From NCBI RefSeq assembly GCF_004341445.1, contig NZ_SLXV01000004.1, positions 47,403 to 111,402 on the forward strand: a stretch of DNA of 64,000 nucleotides, written 5' to 3'. Shown piece after piece: positions 54,108 through 64,000 of the stretch. The position numbers and the translations under genes were made by a program. This DNA is from Baia soyae (GTDB taxonomy: Bacteria > Bacillota > Bacilli > Thermoactinomycetales > Thermoactinomycetaceae). Position 1 is the first letter of the stretch; the number at the start of each line of letters is the position of its first letter. Under the pieces are notes generated by a model. The model was given only the letters and a program-made list of their open reading frames with translations. It ran no database searches and was not told where the DNA came from.

Positions 54108-54141
54108 GCTATGGTCCAGATAAAATAAGTTCCGAAGTGAA

Positions 54142-55560
54142 TTAAAGGATATACTGAGATAAATCTCGATCCTCGGCAATCGATCCTAAGCGATCTTGTA
54201 CATACTTGGGTGTGATGGAAATTTCTTCAAGATAAATATCGGGTGCTTCGAAAGAAAGCTCCTCGAGTAAACGCTCCAAGATGGTGTGCAAGCGTCTAGC
54301 ACCAATGTTTTCGGTAGTAGAGTTCACATGTTGTGCTAGTTTTGCAATTTCATGAATTGCTTCATCGGTAAAACTAACGCGGATATTTTCTGTTTCTAGC
54401 AAGGCTGTGTACTGTTTGATCAAAGCATTTTTCGGCTCTGTCAGGATACAAACAAAGTCATCAGCAGTTAGATCTTTTAATTCTACCCGAATCGGAAAAC
54501 GCCCCTGTAGCTCGGGAATGAGATCAGATGGCTTTGATACGTGGAAAGCGCCTGCCGCGATGAATAAAATATAATCCGTTTTAACTGGGCCATATTTGGT
54601 TTGTACGGTCGATCCTTCCACGATCGGGAGAATATCGCGTTGAACTCCTTCGCGGGAAACATCTGGGCCACGTTGATCTTTGCCAGCAACCTTATCAATC
54701 TCATCAAGAAAGATAATCCCTGATTGCTCCACACGATCCAACGCATCTTGAACCACTTGGTCCATATCAATCAACTTTTGACCTTCCTCTTGAGTCAGTA
54801 CCTCTCTCGCCTCTTTTACCGAAAGACGACGCTTTTTCTTCTTCTTGGGCATGAATTGGCCTAACATTTCTTGCATATTCATCCCCATTTGATCGCCACC
54901 AGCACCTGCAAACATATCAAGCATTGGAGACATCTGTTCCTCTACCTGAATCTCAATCATCTGCTCTTCCAATTCTCCACGCTCAAGCTTTGCTTGTATA
55001 TCACGACGCTTTTGGAGTACACGATTTTTTTCCGTAGAGTTAGTTTGAGAAGATTGCTCATTTTGGTTATTGCCAGAGAAGAACATCTCCAAAGGGTTTT
55101 TAAATCCAGCATCACTTTTCTTCTCTGGGACAAGCAGTTCTACAATCCGTTCATTGGCCAGTTGCCCTGCTCGCTCTTTTACCAGTTCAAGACGTTCGCC
55201 CTTCACCATGCGAATGCCCACTTCTACCAAGTCGCGGATCATGGATTCCACATCTCGACCCACATAGCCAACTTCAGTAAATTTAGTCGCTTCTAATTTT
55301 ACAAAAGGGGCTCCTACCAACTTAGCAAGACGACGGGCAATCTCTGTTTTTCCTACACCAGTAGGACCCATCATTAAGATATTTTTTGGTACAATTTCAT
55401 CTCGCATCTCTTCCGTTAGCAGGCTACGGCGATAGCGGTTACGCAAGGCAATTGCTACAGAACGTTTTGCTTCTGTCTGCCCGATGATGTGTTTATCTAG
55501 TTGTTCGACGATTTGCTTGGGAGTCCAGCTTTCTTTCTGGTTTCGTTCGGTCACTGACAT
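54142..55560 (-). CDS. hslU: ATP-dependent protease ATPase HslU (ClpY)
   Basis: A 472-residue AAA+ ATPase that unfolds proteins for HslV. Walker A is GPTGVGKTE near residue 71, and Walker B is [11 protein letters not shown] near residue 279. Between them lies the HslU-specific I domain (about residues 110-255), and the sensor-2 region is [20 protein letters not shown] near residue 415. It begins three bases after the hslV stop. codY, which follows it in Bacillus, is absent; rpsB comes next. Confidence 0.94.
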   Translation of the reverse strand: MSVTERNQKESWTPKQIVEQLDKHIIGQTEAKRSVAIALRNRYRRSLLTEEMRDEIVPKNILMMGPTGVGKTEIARRLAKLVGAPFVKLEATKFTEVGYVGRDVESMIRDLVEVGIRMVKGERLELVKERAGQLANERIVELLVPEKKSDAGFKNPLEMFFSGNNQNEQSSQTNSTEKNRVLQKRRDIQAKLERGELEEQMIEIQVEEQMSPMLDMFAGAGGDQMGMNMQEMLGQFMPKKKKKRRLSVKEAREVLTQEEGQKLIDMDQVVQDALDRVEQSGIIFLDEIDKVAGKDQRGPDVSREGVQRDILPIVEGSTVQTKYGPVKTDYILFIAAGAFHVSKPSDLIPELQGRFPIRVELKDLTADDFVCILTEPKNALIKQYTALLETENIRVSFTDEAIHEIAKLAQHVNSTTENIGARRLHTILERLLEELSFEAPDIYLEEISITPKYVQDRLGSIAEDRDLSQYIL

Positions 55561-55563
55561 CCA

Positions 55564-56103
55564 CTACACCTCTTCCACGGTGATGTTGCTATTCGTAAAG
55601 ACACAAACTTCACTGGCAATTGTTAGAGCTGCGTGAGCAATTTCTTTCGCATTCATATGAGTAGCATGACGCTTTAACGCACGACCAGCTGACAAGGCAA
55701 AGCTTCCACCCGAGCCTATTGCTAAAACATCATCATCTGGTTCGATCACTTCCCCATTACCAGAAACCAGTAATATTTGATCTTTATTTAGTACAATTAA
55801 CATAGCCTCTAGATTACGTAACACCTTATCCATACGCCATTCTTTGGCCAATTCCACAGCAGCTCTGGCAATATTCCCATGAAACTCTTCTAGACGCCCT
55901 TCAAATTTTTCGAAGAGAGTAATCGCATCTGCTACGGAACCAGCAAAGCCTGCGAGTACTTTTCCTTTATAAAGATGACGAACTTTTTTAGCTCCATGTT
56001 TCATAATCATCTGATTACCAAATGTCACTTGTCCATCACCGGCAATGGCTGCTTCCCCATTATGACGAATGGCAAATATCGTCGTAGCATGAAATTGTTC
56101 CAT
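55564..56103 (-). CDS. hslV: ATP-dependent protease subunit HslV (ClpQ)
   Basis: A 179-residue proteasome-like peptidase that forms rings capped by HslU. The active-site region is [20 protein letters not shown]; in family members the nucleophile is an N-terminal Thr exposed after processing, here probably Thr7, while Bacillus ClpQ uses a different N-terminal residue. The later segment [17 protein letters not shown] is typical. In Bacillus codV (xerC) precedes this gene; here it directly follows trmFO. Confidence 0.93.
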   Translation of the reverse strand: MEQFHATTIFAIRHNGEAAIAGDGQVTFGNQMIMKHGAKKVRHLYKGKVLAGFAGSVADAITLFEKFEGRLEEFHGNIARAAVELAKEWRMDKVLRNLEAMLIVLNKDQILLVSGNGEVIEPDDDVLAIGSGGSFALSAGRALKRHATHMNAKEIAHAALTIASEVCVFTNSNITVEEV

Positions 56104-56162
56104 GTTTTTTTACATCCTTTCGGATTCTCGATTCCCATAAAGCTTGTTTGTGGACTAGCTAT

Positions 56163-57473
56163 TTATGATTCATTTACATTCGTAGCAAAAGCTCTAATCT
56201 CGTTTAACGCAATCTCTGCATACTTCTCAGCACGCTCTTTTTTAGAGCGGATTCTTTCGGGTAGCTCGGTAAATAAGCCAAAATTGGCATTCATCGGCTG
56301 GAAGTGTTTTGAATCGGCTGTGGTTATGTAGTGCGCTAGGCTACCGATGGCTGTAGTCGCAGGCGGAGTGAGTAACTCTTTTTCCTGTATCAGACGGGCC
56401 GCATTGATTCCAGCAAGTAGACCAGAAGCAGCTGACTCCACGTATCCCTCCACGCCTGTCATCTGCCCAGCAAAGAACAGATCTTCCCGATTTCGGAATT
56501 GATAGGTCGAATGTAGAACTTTTGGAGAGTTAATAAACGTGTTCCGATGCATAACTCCATATCGAACGATCTCTGCATTTTCCAATCCCGGTATCAGCTG
56601 GATCACTTCTTTTTGAGGCCCCCACTTTAAATGTGTTTGAAAGCCAACCAAATTAAAGAGAGTGCCTGCTGAATTATCTTGACGTAATTGGACTACTGCA
56701 TAAGGACGTTTCCCTGTATGTGGATCATTTAATCCTACTGGTTTCATAGGACCAAATAGCAATGTTTTCCTGCCACGCTTCGCCATCACTTCAACAGGCA
56801 TACAGCCTTCAAAGTAAATCTCCTTCTCAAACTCTTTTAAAGGAGCTACCTCCGCCTCCACTAAGGCATCGTAGAAACGATTAAACTCTTCTTCATTCAT
56901 CGGACAATTGAGGTAGGCCGCCTCGCCTTTGTCGTAACGAGAAGCAAGAAAGACTTTATTCATATCGATACTTTCTTTCTCCACAATCGGAGCGGCTGCA
57001 TCATAGAAGTATAGGTATTCTTCACCTGTAAGATTCTTTAACTGCTCCGAAAGCATTGCCGATGTAAGCGGACCCGTAGCGATCACTGTTGGACCTTCTG
57101 GAATAGACGTTACCTCTTCCTTGATCACTTCAATCATGGGATGCTCATGCAAGGTCCGCGTAATTTCTTCCGAGAAATTTTCTCTATCTACAGCTAAAGC
57201 GCCCCCTGCTGGTACGGCATGTTTGTCTGCCGCTTTCATAATGAGCGAGTTGAACTGACGCATTTCCTCTTTTAAAATACCTACCGCATTTGTTAATCCG
57301 GCTGCGCGTAGAGAGTTACTGCAAACTAACTCAGCAAACTGATCCCCGCGATGTACGGGAGTCCGTTTGACAGGACGCATCTCAATCAAACGAACAGGTA
57401 CTCCCCGCTGAGCAATCTGCCATGCAGCCTCACTTCCTGCAAGACCTGCCCCTACTACTGTTACTTTCTGCAT
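56163..57473 (-). CDS. trmFO: Folate-dependent tRNA (uracil-54-C5) methyltransferase TrmFO
   Basis: A 436-residue flavoprotein of the GidA/TrmFO family that methylates U54 of tRNA using methylenetetrahydrofolate and FADH2. The FAD motif [20 protein letters not shown] is at the N-terminus, and [20 protein letters not shown] near residue 47 holds the conserved Cys. [21 protein letters not shown] near residue 340 closes the fold. GGAGGGAG precedes the ATG. Confidence 0.95.
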   Translation of the reverse strand: MQKVTVVGAGLAGSEAAWQIAQRGVPVRLIEMRPVKRTPVHRGDQFAELVCSNSLRAAGLTNAVGILKEEMRQFNSLIMKAADKHAVPAGGALAVDRENFSEEITRTLHEHPMIEVIKEEVTSIPEGPTVIATGPLTSAMLSEQLKNLTGEEYLYFYDAAAPIVEKESIDMNKVFLASRYDKGEAAYLNCPMNEEEFNRFYDALVEAEVAPLKEFEKEIYFEGCMPVEVMAKRGRKTLLFGPMKPVGLNDPHTGKRPYAVVQLRQDNSAGTLFNLVGFQTHLKWGPQKEVIQLIPGLENAEIVRYGVMHRNTFINSPKVLHSTYQFRNREDLFFAGQMTGVEGYVESAASGLLAGINAARLIQEKELLTPPATTAIGSLAHYITTADSKHFQPMNANFGLFTELPERIRSKKERAEKYAEIALNEIRAFATNVNES

Positions 57474-57524
57474 GGGTTTCTTTCTCCCTCCAAGATGTTT
57501 ATTACTAGCCTGTGTCGTTATTCC

Positions 57525-59612
57525 CTAATTCTTCTCTTCTTCGTAATGGCATTCCGTACAAACTAGCATCGATTCTTTCTTTTTCTTCTTCTCAACCATC
57601 AAACCTTGGCATCTTGGGCAAGGACGGCTAACCGGACGATCCCACGAAACAAAATCACAATCAGGATATCGACTACAACCAAAGAACACACGAGATTTCT
57701 TACTCTTTCTCTCTACTACTTCCCCTTGTTTGCAAGTCGGACAAACAACTCCTGTTGATTTTAAAATGGGCTTCGCATTCCGGCAATCTGGGAATCCTGG
57801 GCAAGCCAAAAACTTACCGAATCGACCATGTTTGTAAACCATTAAGCGACCACATTTCTCACACTCTTCATCTGAGACCTCATCCTGCAACTCTACTTCT
57901 GCCATCTCCGATTCTGCGAATGTTAAACGCTCTCGAAACTTTTCATAGAATCGATCTAAAATGGCAACCCAGTCAATCTCGCCGTCTCCTACGAGGTCTA
58001 AATCTTGCTCCATATTAGCTGTAAACTCGATATTGAGAACCTCAGGGAAAAACTCGCTGATCATCTCAATGACAATCTCACCCAGCTCAGAAGGAACAAA
58101 CTTCTTCTCCTCTAGTAAAACATAGCCACGCTTTTGAATCGTATCCAGCGTAGGCGCATACGTACTCGGTCGTCCAATTCCATTCTCTTCTAATGCTCGG
58201 ACCAATCTAGCCTCTGTGTAACGTGGTGGTGGCTGTGTAAAATGTTGTTTCGGATCAATTTTCTTCTTCTTAACCACTTGACCCGGCTCAAGCGGCGGAA
58301 TCACAACATCATCATCTTCTTTTTCTTTCTTCTTATCGTCCGTGCCCTCTATGTATACTTTCATAAATCCAGGAAACTTCACCTTAGAGCCCGTAGCACG
58401 GAATAAAGCATCTCCAGCTCGTAGGTCTGCGGTAATCACATCCATCACAGCAGAAGCCATCTGACTTGCGACAAAACGCTCCCAGATTAATTTATAAAGA
58501 CGATATTGGTCGCGGGATAGAGAGCCTTTTAAATCGTCTGGAGTACGAAAAACCGATGACGGACGAATGGCTTCGTGTGCATCTTGTGCTCCTGATTTAC
58601 TCTTCGTGACGCGTGGTGAACTTGGCAAGTAAGACGAGCCAAATTGATCCGTAATGTATTGCTTTGCTTCATCTTGCGCAGTGGGTGAAATCCGTGTTGA
58701 ATCCGTGCGCATATACGTAATCAAGCCCACAGTCCCCTGCTTTTTACCCAGATCAATTCCTTCATACAACTGTTGGGCAATAGACATGGTCTTTTGAGCG
58801 CGAAAGTTACATTTGCGCGCAGCTTCTTGTTGCAAAGTACTTGTGATAAAAGGAAGGGAAGGATTCCGTTTTCGATCTGTCTTCTTTACTTCTTCCACAG
58901 TAAAGCGCTTTCCTTTTATGGAATCAAGTAATTCATTTACTTCTTGATCTGACTTTAGTTCCACTTTCTTTTTTCCATATCCATAAAACTTCGCTGCAAA
59001 TGGTTCATCTTTCTCCGCCAACAGGTGTGCCGTTACGGTCCAATACTCTTCGGGTACAAAGGAACGAATCTCCTTTTCACGATCCAAAACCAATTTGACT
59101 GCTACCGACTGTACACGTCCAGCAGAAAGGCCCTTTCGAACTTTCTTCCACAAGAGCGGACTAATCCCGTACCCGACTAATCGATCTAACACTCGGCGAG
59201 CTTGTTGTGCATTCACCAGATCCATATTGATTTTTCTAGGTTTCTTAAATGCTTCTTTCACTGCTTGTTTGGTAATTTCATTAAATACCACTCGACATTC
59301 CTCATCCAAAGCAACTTTCAAGTAATGAGCGAGATGCCATGCAATCGCTTCTCCTTCACGATCCGGGTCAGCTGCGAGATAGATTTTTTTTACTTTTTTA
59401 CTCGCATCACGAAGATCTTTCAGCAGATCTCCTTTTCCCCGAACGGTGATATATTTGGGTTCAAAATTATTTTCCACATCTACTCCCAATTGACTTTTTG
59501 GTAAATCCCGTACATGTCCCATGGAAGCTTTCACAATATAATTTTTACCCAGATATTTACTGATCGTCTTGGCTTTGGCAGGAGACTCTACAATTACTAA
59601 TGAATCTGCCAC
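57525..59612 (-). CDS. topA: DNA topoisomerase I
   Basis: A 695-residue type IA topoisomerase that relaxes negative supercoils. The Toprim domain starts [20 protein letters not shown], and [15 protein letters not shown] holds the metal site near residue 80. The active Tyr is in [14 protein letters not shown] near residue 297. Three C4 zinc ribbons end the protein (CEKCGRL, CPTCKQG and CPRCQGL). The start is a GTG with AGAGGGGG upstream. It follows dprA, as in Bacillus. Confidence 0.95.
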   Translation of the reverse strand: MADSLVIVESPAKAKTISKYLGKNYIVKASMGHVRDLPKSQLGVDVENNFEPKYITVRGKGDLLKDLRDASKKVKKIYLAADPDREGEAIAWHLAHYLKVALDEECRVVFNEITKQAVKEAFKKPRKINMDLVNAQQARRVLDRLVGYGISPLLWKKVRKGLSAGRVQSVAVKLVLDREKEIRSFVPEEYWTVTAHLLAEKDEPFAAKFYGYGKKKVELKSDQEVNELLDSIKGKRFTVEEVKKTDRKRNPSLPFITSTLQQEAARKCNFRAQKTMSIAQQLYEGIDLGKKQGTVGLITYMRTDSTRISPTAQDEAKQYITDQFGSSYLPSSPRVTKSKSGAQDAHEAIRPSSVFRTPDDLKGSLSRDQYRLYKLIWERFVASQMASAVMDVITADLRAGDALFRATGSKVKFPGFMKVYIEGTDDKKKEKEDDDVVIPPLEPGQVVKKKKIDPKQHFTQPPPRYTEARLVRALEENGIGRPSTYAPTLDTIQKRGYVLLEEKKFVPSELGEIVIEMISEFFPEVLNIEFTANMEQDLDLVGDGEIDWVAILDRFYEKFRERLTFAESEMAEVELQDEVSDEECEKCGRLMVYKHGRFGKFLACPGFPDCRNAKPILKSTGVVCPTCKQGEVVERKSKKSRVFFGCSRYPDCDFVSWDRPVSRPCPRCQGLMVEKKKKKESMLVCTECHYEEEKN

Positions 59613-59704
59613 CCTGCGTCCCCCTCTTTAGGTTATAAACCCTGTTTTCAAGCTCATAATTGTTACCATACCAGATGGTAAAAACAAAAAGCAACTTTTT
59701 TGAC

Positions 59705-60817
59705 CTAGATTCGAATATATCGATTTCCCGGCAACTGCTGGATTAACTGTTTCATTTCCAACATGATGAGAGCAGGATGAACCTGTGAGATGGACAGGAC
59801 TTGCCCCACTTCATCCATTAATCTTTGCAGAGAAATTGGCTCATTCGAAAGCTCTCGATAGAGTATTTTTTCATATTCAGTTAGTGATCGTAGCTGGTCC
59901 TTCTCTTTTTTTAGCCCAACAAGATTTCGCTCCATTGTAACAGCTGTTGCAAATTGCGCATACTCTTCCAACACATCTCCAATATGCCGAATGCATTTCG
60001 CACCTTGTTGAATGAGCTGGATCGTCCCTCCACTCTGCTCAGATGTAGCTGGTCCAGGAACCGCAAAGACCTCTCGGCCTTGCTCCATACTACATTCAGC
60101 TGTAATCAACGATCCACTACGCTCTGCGGCTTCTACCACAACCGTTCCCAAACTTAATCCACTAATAATCCGATTCCGTTGTGGGAATAGTCCGGGATTT
60201 GCTCCTGTACCAGGGGGTGATTCTGATAGGACCAAGCCCTTTTGGACGATCTTTTCATATAACCTGACATGATTTTTGGGATATACCACATCAATTCCGG
60301 TTCCTAGCACTGCAATCGTCTTCCCGCCAGACTCTAAGGTAGCATGATGAGCATCCCCATCAATTCCGGTAGCCATTCCACTTACTACTGTTAAGCCAGC
60401 TTGTACAAACTGCTCGGCCAATTGCTTTGTGATTTTTCTCCCATAGGGGGTCGGCTTCCGTGTCCCCACCATCGCAAAACAAGTCTCATTTGCTAATTGA
60501 CGATCTCCTCGTAGATACAAAACCCAAGGAGGTTGCGGGATTTCGCGTAAGAGTTCGGGATAGTCAGCATCGTATACAGTCATAACTTCAATTCGTTTCA
60601 TTCGCAGTTCTGCGATCACTCGCTTACTCCACTCTTGATTCCACGTTTGCTTAATACGCTGATATGTACTAGCTGGAACCCTCTGATCTTTTATCATATC
60701 CAAATACGGTATGACATCTTGATCAGGAGTCCAGCCGACTCGTACGAGTTTATCAATCAAGTGCCATCCTGCTCCCAAAATCCGGTGTAAACCGATTAGT
60801 CCACTAACATCCTTCAT
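59705..60817 (-). CDS. dprA: DNA-processing protein DprA
   Basis: A 370-residue Rossmann-fold protein that loads RecA on incoming single strands in natural transformation. A helical N-terminal region precedes the core (FAMVGTRKPTPYGRKITKQL, GMATGIDGDAHHATLESGGK, LGTGIDVVYPKNHVRLYEKI and QRNRIISGLSLGTVVVEAAE). The C-terminal 65 residues look like a winged helix. AAGGG lies 11 bases before the ATG, a weak site. It sits between sucD and topA, as in Bacillus; presence of dprA alone does not prove competence. Confidence 0.92.
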   Translation of the reverse strand: MKDVSGLIGLHRILGAGWHLIDKLVRVGWTPDQDVIPYLDMIKDQRVPASTYQRIKQTWNQEWSKRVIAELRMKRIEVMTVYDADYPELLREIPQPPWVLYLRGDRQLANETCFAMVGTRKPTPYGRKITKQLAEQFVQAGLTVVSGMATGIDGDAHHATLESGGKTIAVLGTGIDVVYPKNHVRLYEKIVQKGLVLSESPPGTGANPGLFPQRNRIISGLSLGTVVVEAAERSGSLITAECSMEQGREVFAVPGPATSEQSGGTIQLIQQGAKCIRHIGDVLEEYAQFATAVTMERNLVGLKKEKDQLRSLTEYEKILYRELSNEPISLQRLMDEVGQVLSISQVHPALIMLEMKQLIQQLPGNRYIRI

Positions 60818-60845
60818 CTTTACACGTTCCCTTCATCCATTTCTA

Positions 60846-60884
60846 TAAAAAAAGAAGACCTAGCTTGCTTAAGCAGGTCTTCTT
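60846..60884 (-). terminator. Terminator after sucCD
   Basis: AAGAAGACCT and AGGTCTTCTT form a perfect ten-base stem with a loop of about 13 bases that can pair further, followed on the minus strand by seven T residues. It begins 14 bases past the sucD stop codon. Confidence 0.92.
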
Positions 60885-60897
60885 AGAAAAGCAGATG

Positions 60898-61803
60898 TTA
60901 TTTCTTTACGATGAAGTTATCTAAAATGCCTTTTCCTTCGAGAACCTTAACCAACGTTTCACCGATTACTGCCGGAGTAGGAGCGACCCCCACACCACAA
61001 GCTTCTAAAGTAGCGATTTTTTCAGCAGCTGTTCCTTTTCCGCCAGAGATAATCGCGCCCGCATGACCCATACGCTTTCCTTCTGGTGCAGTTTGTCCGC
61101 CAATGAATCCGACTACTGGTTTGGTCATATTTGCCTTGATCCATTCAGCAGCCTCTTCCTCAGCTGTTCCACCGATCTCACCAATCATGATAACCGCTTC
61201 GGTTTCTGGATCTGCATTGAATTCTTTCAACACATCGATGAAATCCGTTCCATTGATGGGGTCTCCACCGATTCCAACCGCTGTAGATTGTCCAATATTA
61301 CGAGTAGTCAATTGGTGAACCGCTTCATAAGTCAACGTACCGGAACGGGATACGATTCCCACATTCCCTTTCAAATGAATGTAGCCTGGCATAATACCGA
61401 TTTTACACTCATCTGGTGTGATAACGCCTGGACAGTTCGGACCGATCAGACGGGTTTTCTTCCCTTCCATGTAACGGCGAACCTTTACCATGTCGAGTAC
61501 TGGAATTCCTTCTGTGATACATACGACCAAGTCAAGACCTGCATCTACCGCCTCCATAATCGCATCTGCGGCAAATGGAGCTGCTACGTAAATGGCTGAT
61601 GCAGTTGCTCCTGTAGCTTTAACAGCTTCCTGTACAGTATTAAATACTGGGATGCCCTCTACCTCTGTTCCACCTTTACCAGGAGTTACGCCACCTACGA
61701 TGTTCGTGCCATACTCAACCGCTTGTTTGGTATGGAATAAACCAGTTGCTCCTGTAATCCCTTGGGTAATGACCTTTGTATCTTTATTTACAAAAATACT
61801 CAC
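60898..61803 (-). CDS. sucD: Succinyl-CoA synthetase alpha subunit
   Basis: A 301-residue subunit of ADP-forming succinyl-CoA ligase in the TCA cycle. It binds CoA in the N-terminal part ([20 protein letters not shown]), and the phosphorylated His is in [14 protein letters not shown] near residue 245. [20 protein letters not shown] is a strong family marker. The start is a GTG with AAAGGTGG about six bases upstream, 31 bases after sucC. Confidence 0.95.
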   Translation of the reverse strand: MSIFVNKDTKVITQGITGATGLFHTKQAVEYGTNIVGGVTPGKGGTEVEGIPVFNTVQEAVKATGATASAIYVAAPFAADAIMEAVDAGLDLVVCITEGIPVLDMVKVRRYMEGKKTRLIGPNCPGVITPDECKIGIMPGYIHLKGNVGIVSRSGTLTYEAVHQLTTRNIGQSTAVGIGGDPINGTDFIDVLKEFNADPETEAVIMIGEIGGTAEEEAAEWIKANMTKPVVGFIGGQTAPEGKRMGHAGAIISGGKGTAAEKIATLEACGVGVAPTPAVIGETLVKVLEGKGILDNFIVKK

Positions 61804-61834
61804 GGAAATCCACCTTTCCTCTGCTACTTATCTA

Positions 61835-63001
61835 TTAGGCTTGTGCTACGAGTTGAACGATTTTTTGAGCTCCGTCTGCCATGGAGTCAGCCGCTACGAT
61901 CGGTAGACCCGAATCATTCAAGATTTTCTTACCAAGATCAACGTTGGTACCTTCCAAGCGAACAACAAGTGGAACACTTAGGTTTACTTGTTTCACTGCT
62001 TCCACAACACCCTCAGCGATTACATCACACTTCATAATTCCACCAAAGATATTGATAAAGATTCCTTTTACTTTTTCATCCGAAAGAATGATTTTAAAGG
62101 CCTCGGTAACCTTTTCTGCTGTAGCACCGCCACCTACATCGAGGAAGTTAGCTGGATCGCCACTATAATGTTTGATGATATCCATCGTCGCCATCGCTAA
62201 ACCTGCGCCGTTTACCATGCAACCGATGTTTCCATCCAATGCAATGTAGCTCAAGTCGAATTTAGACGCTTCGATCTCTTTTGGATCTTCTTCGTTCAAA
62301 TCACGAAGTTCTAGGATGTCTTTATGACGGTATAGTGCATTTGAATCAAAGTTTAATTTTGCATCAAGCGCCATTACTCTACCATCACTAGTCGTTACGA
62401 GAGGGTTAATTTCAGCAAGAGAGCAGTCGTTTGATACAAATGCTTCGTATAGGCCAAGCATAAATTTCGCTGCTTGATTTACTTTATCTTTTGGGATATT
62501 GATGTTATATGCTAAACGACGAGCTTGGAATGGTGACATCCCAACGGCAGGATCGATTACTTCTTTAAAGATCTTTTCTGGTGTCTTCTCAGCCACCTCT
62601 TCAATCTCCGTACCGCCTTCTTCAGAACCCATCATCACAACGGCATTGCTAGAGCGATCAATGACCACACCGATATAGTATTCCTTTTCGATCGGACAAC
62701 CTTCTTCAATCAAGAGGCGTTTTATTTCTTTGCCTTCTGGTCCAGTTTGGTGAGTAACCAAAATTTTACCTAGCAATTCATTCGCATAAGCACGAACTTC
62801 ATCAAGGCTACGAGCTAGCTTCACGCCACCTGCTTTTCCGCGTCCGCCTGCATGGATTTGTGCTTTTACAACCCAAAGCTTGCCACCTAATTTTTCAGCA
62901 GTTTCTACTGCTTCATCTGCATTAAATGCAACATGGCCATTTGGGACAATGGCTCCATATTTTTTTAGTAATTGCTTACCTTGGTACTCATGTACATTCA
63001 T
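61835..63001 (-). CDS. sucC: Succinyl-CoA synthetase beta subunit
   Basis: A 388-residue ATP-grasp subunit that carries the nucleotide and succinate sites. The N-terminus [40 protein letters not shown] near residue 45 and [20 protein letters not shown] near residue 260 are diagnostic. It heads the sucC-sucD operon. GGGGGATCGGGT precedes the ATG. Confidence 0.95.
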   Translation of the reverse strand: MNVHEYQGKQLLKKYGAIVPNGHVAFNADEAVETAEKLGGKLWVVKAQIHAGGRGKAGGVKLARSLDEVRAYANELLGKILVTHQTGPEGKEIKRLLIEEGCPIEKEYYIGVVIDRSSNAVVMMGSEEGGTEIEEVAEKTPEKIFKEVIDPAVGMSPFQARRLAYNINIPKDKVNQAAKFMLGLYEAFVSNDCSLAEINPLVTTSDGRVMALDAKLNFDSNALYRHKDILELRDLNEEDPKEIEASKFDLSYIALDGNIGCMVNGAGLAMATMDIIKHYSGDPANFLDVGGGATAEKVTEAFKIILSDEKVKGIFINIFGGIMKCDVIAEGVVEAVKQVNLSVPLVVRLEGTNVDLGKKILNDSGLPIVAADSMADGAQKIVQLVAQA

Positions 63002-63103
63002 ACCCGATCCCCCAGTCTAATCATTACAGCCAAACTGTTTAGATAACTTATTTATGTAGTTTCTCAAACAAACTGCGAACCGTACATCACTGGCTCTTTT
63101 GCC

Positions 63104-63132
63104 AGTATAGCTCATGCCGAAAGCGTTGCCAA
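63104..63132 (-). promoter_or_regulatory. Sigma-A-type promoter of sucCD
   Basis: TTGGCA and TATACT with a 17-base spacer on the minus strand, giving a leader of about 95 bases before sucC. The hairpin at 63138-63164 lies just upstream and insulates it from the small gene beyond. Confidence 0.6.
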
Positions 63133-63137
63133 GAGAA

Positions 63138-63164
63138 TTCAGGGCATCTGGCCGATACCCTGAA
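63138..63164 (-). terminator. Hairpin after the 48-aa membrane protein gene
   Basis: TTCAGGG and CCCTGAA pair perfectly around a 13-base loop. On the minus strand it is followed by TTCTCTTGG, a weak T-rich tail. It begins about 15 bases past the stop of the small gene. Confidence 0.55.
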
Positions 63165-63178
63165 CCTGTAATTATTTC

Positions 63179-63325
63179 CTATCTCCAAAGCAATTGCATC
63201 ACTGTAGCACCTATGAAAATGACGAAAAATAAACCACCTACAACAGAGGCGCTTATCATGAAATCATCAAAATCATACTCACTATTTTCAACTTCATAGT
63301 GGCTTTGATGAACTTGGGAACCCAT
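63179..63325 (-). CDS. Small single-span membrane protein (48 aa)
   Basis: A 48-residue ORF with a strong ribosome site (AAAGGAGGT, eight bases before the ATG). The N-terminal half is polar and acidic (HYEVENSEYDFDDFM). Residues 23-46 form one hydrophobic helix, ending with Trp-Arg. A hairpin follows its stop. No family is recognised. The good translation start and its clean bounds make it a likely real gene, oriented as sucCD but separated by a promoter. Confidence 0.65.
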   Translation of the reverse strand: MGSQVHQSHYEVENSEYDFDDFMISASVVGGLFFVIFIGATVMQLLWR

Positions 63326-63449
63326 ATTGAATTACCTCCTTTCGCTCCGTCAAGACCATTGATAAGTATACCATGGTTTGTTACCCTCGAAAATGGGGAA
63401 TGGCCAATTGAAAATCCCATCACGGTAATCTTAGTATAGGAGGTTCCAC

Positions 63450-63866
63450 TTGAATATACACTTTCAAACTCGTGAACAGTATTTATTTATCCATCGAAAT
63501 GTAAAACACTTACTCCTCTTATGGGAAAAAGACCACCGGAAGCATCTTTACCTCGTTATAAAAGAAGAAGGAGAAAATCTAACTCTTCTCGATCCAGGAG
63601 AAATGTACCAAGAACATGTCTTTGATGAAATACTTCCTATCTTTTTTCAAGTATTACATACCGAAACCGGAACCTTAGCTACCCTCTTAGGAGCCACTTT
63701 CCTCTATCACGATCAGTTAGTTGGTATGTACTACAATCCCTACGATCCTTCTGAAGACCTGTATTTTTTCTATATTCATGATCAACAAATCAACGAAATT
63801 CCAGATGAAGAGTATGCCCAAGTTACACAGACATTCACGCAAGAATTCCCTGATTATTGTAAATAA
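63450..63866 (+). CDS. Hypothetical protein, 138 aa
   Basis: A 138-residue cytosolic-looking protein starting at a TTG with AGGAGG six bases upstream. It is rich in aromatic and acidic residues (LYFFYIHDQQINEIPDEEY) and has a His/Leu-rich front (FIHRNVKHLLLLWEKD). No signal peptide, membrane helix or motif known to me. It is on the plus strand, opposite to most of the window, and ends before a strong terminator. Function unknown. Confidence 0.7.
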   Translation: MNIHFQTREQYLFIHRNVKHLLLLWEKDHRKHLYLVIKEEGENLTLLDPGEMYQEHVFDEILPIFFQVLHTETGTLATLLGATFLYHDQLVGMYYNPYDPSEDLYFFYIHDQQINEIPDEEYAQVTQTFTQEFPDYCK

Positions 63867-63885
63867 AGGAAAAAGGAGTGACCAT

Positions 63886-63933
63886 ATGACTACAGTCACT
63901 CCTTTCAGACCGCAGACAAAGTCTATTTTATAG
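63886..63933 (+). other. 15-codon ORF overlapping a terminator, leader-peptide-like
   Basis: AAGGAG lies seven bases before an ATG that opens MTTVTPFRPQTKSIL and a stop. The last eight codons lie inside the first arm and loop of the following terminator. Arrangement of a well-initiated mini-ORF across a terminator is typical of attenuation leaders, but no run of one amino acid is visible. Just upstream, GGAGTGA and TCACTCC form a second hairpin that covers the ribosome site. Confidence 0.35.
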
Positions 63934-63954
63934 ACAAGGTTTGCGGTCTTTTTT
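63907..63954 (+). terminator. Terminator after the 138-aa gene
   Basis: AGACCGCA and TGCGGTCT close the stem, with an inner GTCTAT/ATAGAC pairing, and six T residues follow. It lies 40 bases beyond the 138-residue gene and ends that plus-strand transcript, unless the mini-ORF controls readthrough. Confidence 0.85.
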
Positions 63955-64000
63955 GTCGAATTCTAATTATATAGAATCGACTACATGGAGGGATAGCTTT

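Overview
The window reads as a chromosome segment of a low-to-moderate GC, endospore-forming, Gram-positive bacterium of the order Bacillales. Shine-Dalgarno sequences are strong (AGGAGG-like), TTG and GTG starts are common, and dipicolinate synthase, SpoIIIE, a Spo0E-like protein and the ymf/ylx gene order of Bacillus are all present. No flagellar genes lie between hslU and rpsB, where Bacillus carries its fla/che operon. That fits a non-motile lineage such as Thermoactinomycetaceae, but this placement is an inference and has not been tested. I saw no tRNA, rRNA, riboswitch, T-box or CRISPR array. Almost all genes are on the minus strand, so the chromosome is transcribed from right to left here.

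Reading the minus strand from right to left: sucC-sucD (TCA cycle), dprA, topA, trmFO, hslV-hslU, rpsB-tsf, pyrH-frr-uppS-cdsA-dxr-rseP-proS, then rimP-nusA-ylxR-ylxQ-infB-rbfA-nrnA-truB-ribF, rpsO, pnp, ylxY, mlpA, dut, a Spo0E-like gene, ymxH, spoVFA-spoVFB, asd-dapG-dapA, rnjB, tepA-ylzJ, spoIIIE, a nucleoside-type ABC importer (nupO-P-Q plus a BMP lipoprotein), ymfF-ymfH-ymfI-ymfJ-ymfK and two RodZ-like proteins. These genes cover translation, RNA decay, isoprenoid and phospholipid precursors, proteolysis, lysine/dipicolinate supply and sporulation. The asd, dapG and dapA products make dihydrodipicolinate, which SpoVFA/B convert to the spore solute dipicolinate. spoVFA is preceded by a good match to a sigma-K promoter.

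Two stretches interrupt this conserved order. One, about 14.7-17.0 kb, lies between rnjB and tepA and holds a PadR regulator, a lipoprotein and a class 3 lipase. The larger one, about 38.1-45.1 kb, sits where polC is normally found between rimP and proS. It carries two glycosyltransferase-like genes and an FkbM-type methyltransferase on the plus strand, a decayed IS3/IS150-type element, a GNAT acetyltransferase and two tandem CPBP intramembrane proteases. The glycosyltransferase/methyltransferase/IS part is bracketed by two direct copies of a sequence made of a GNAT 3' end plus a hairpin, like the remnants of an insertion or recombination event. Within it, a 58-bp tandem duplication has shifted the 3' end of the second glycosyltransferase gene out of frame.

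Other notable points are an IF-2 gene with 21 perfect-to-near-perfect copies of an 8-residue Arg/Gly/Pro repeat, a short form of EF-Ts, a YlxY deacetylase-like protein lacking the catalytic Asp motif, and several small genes (48 aa membrane protein, Spo0E-like, a 15-codon ORF on a terminator).
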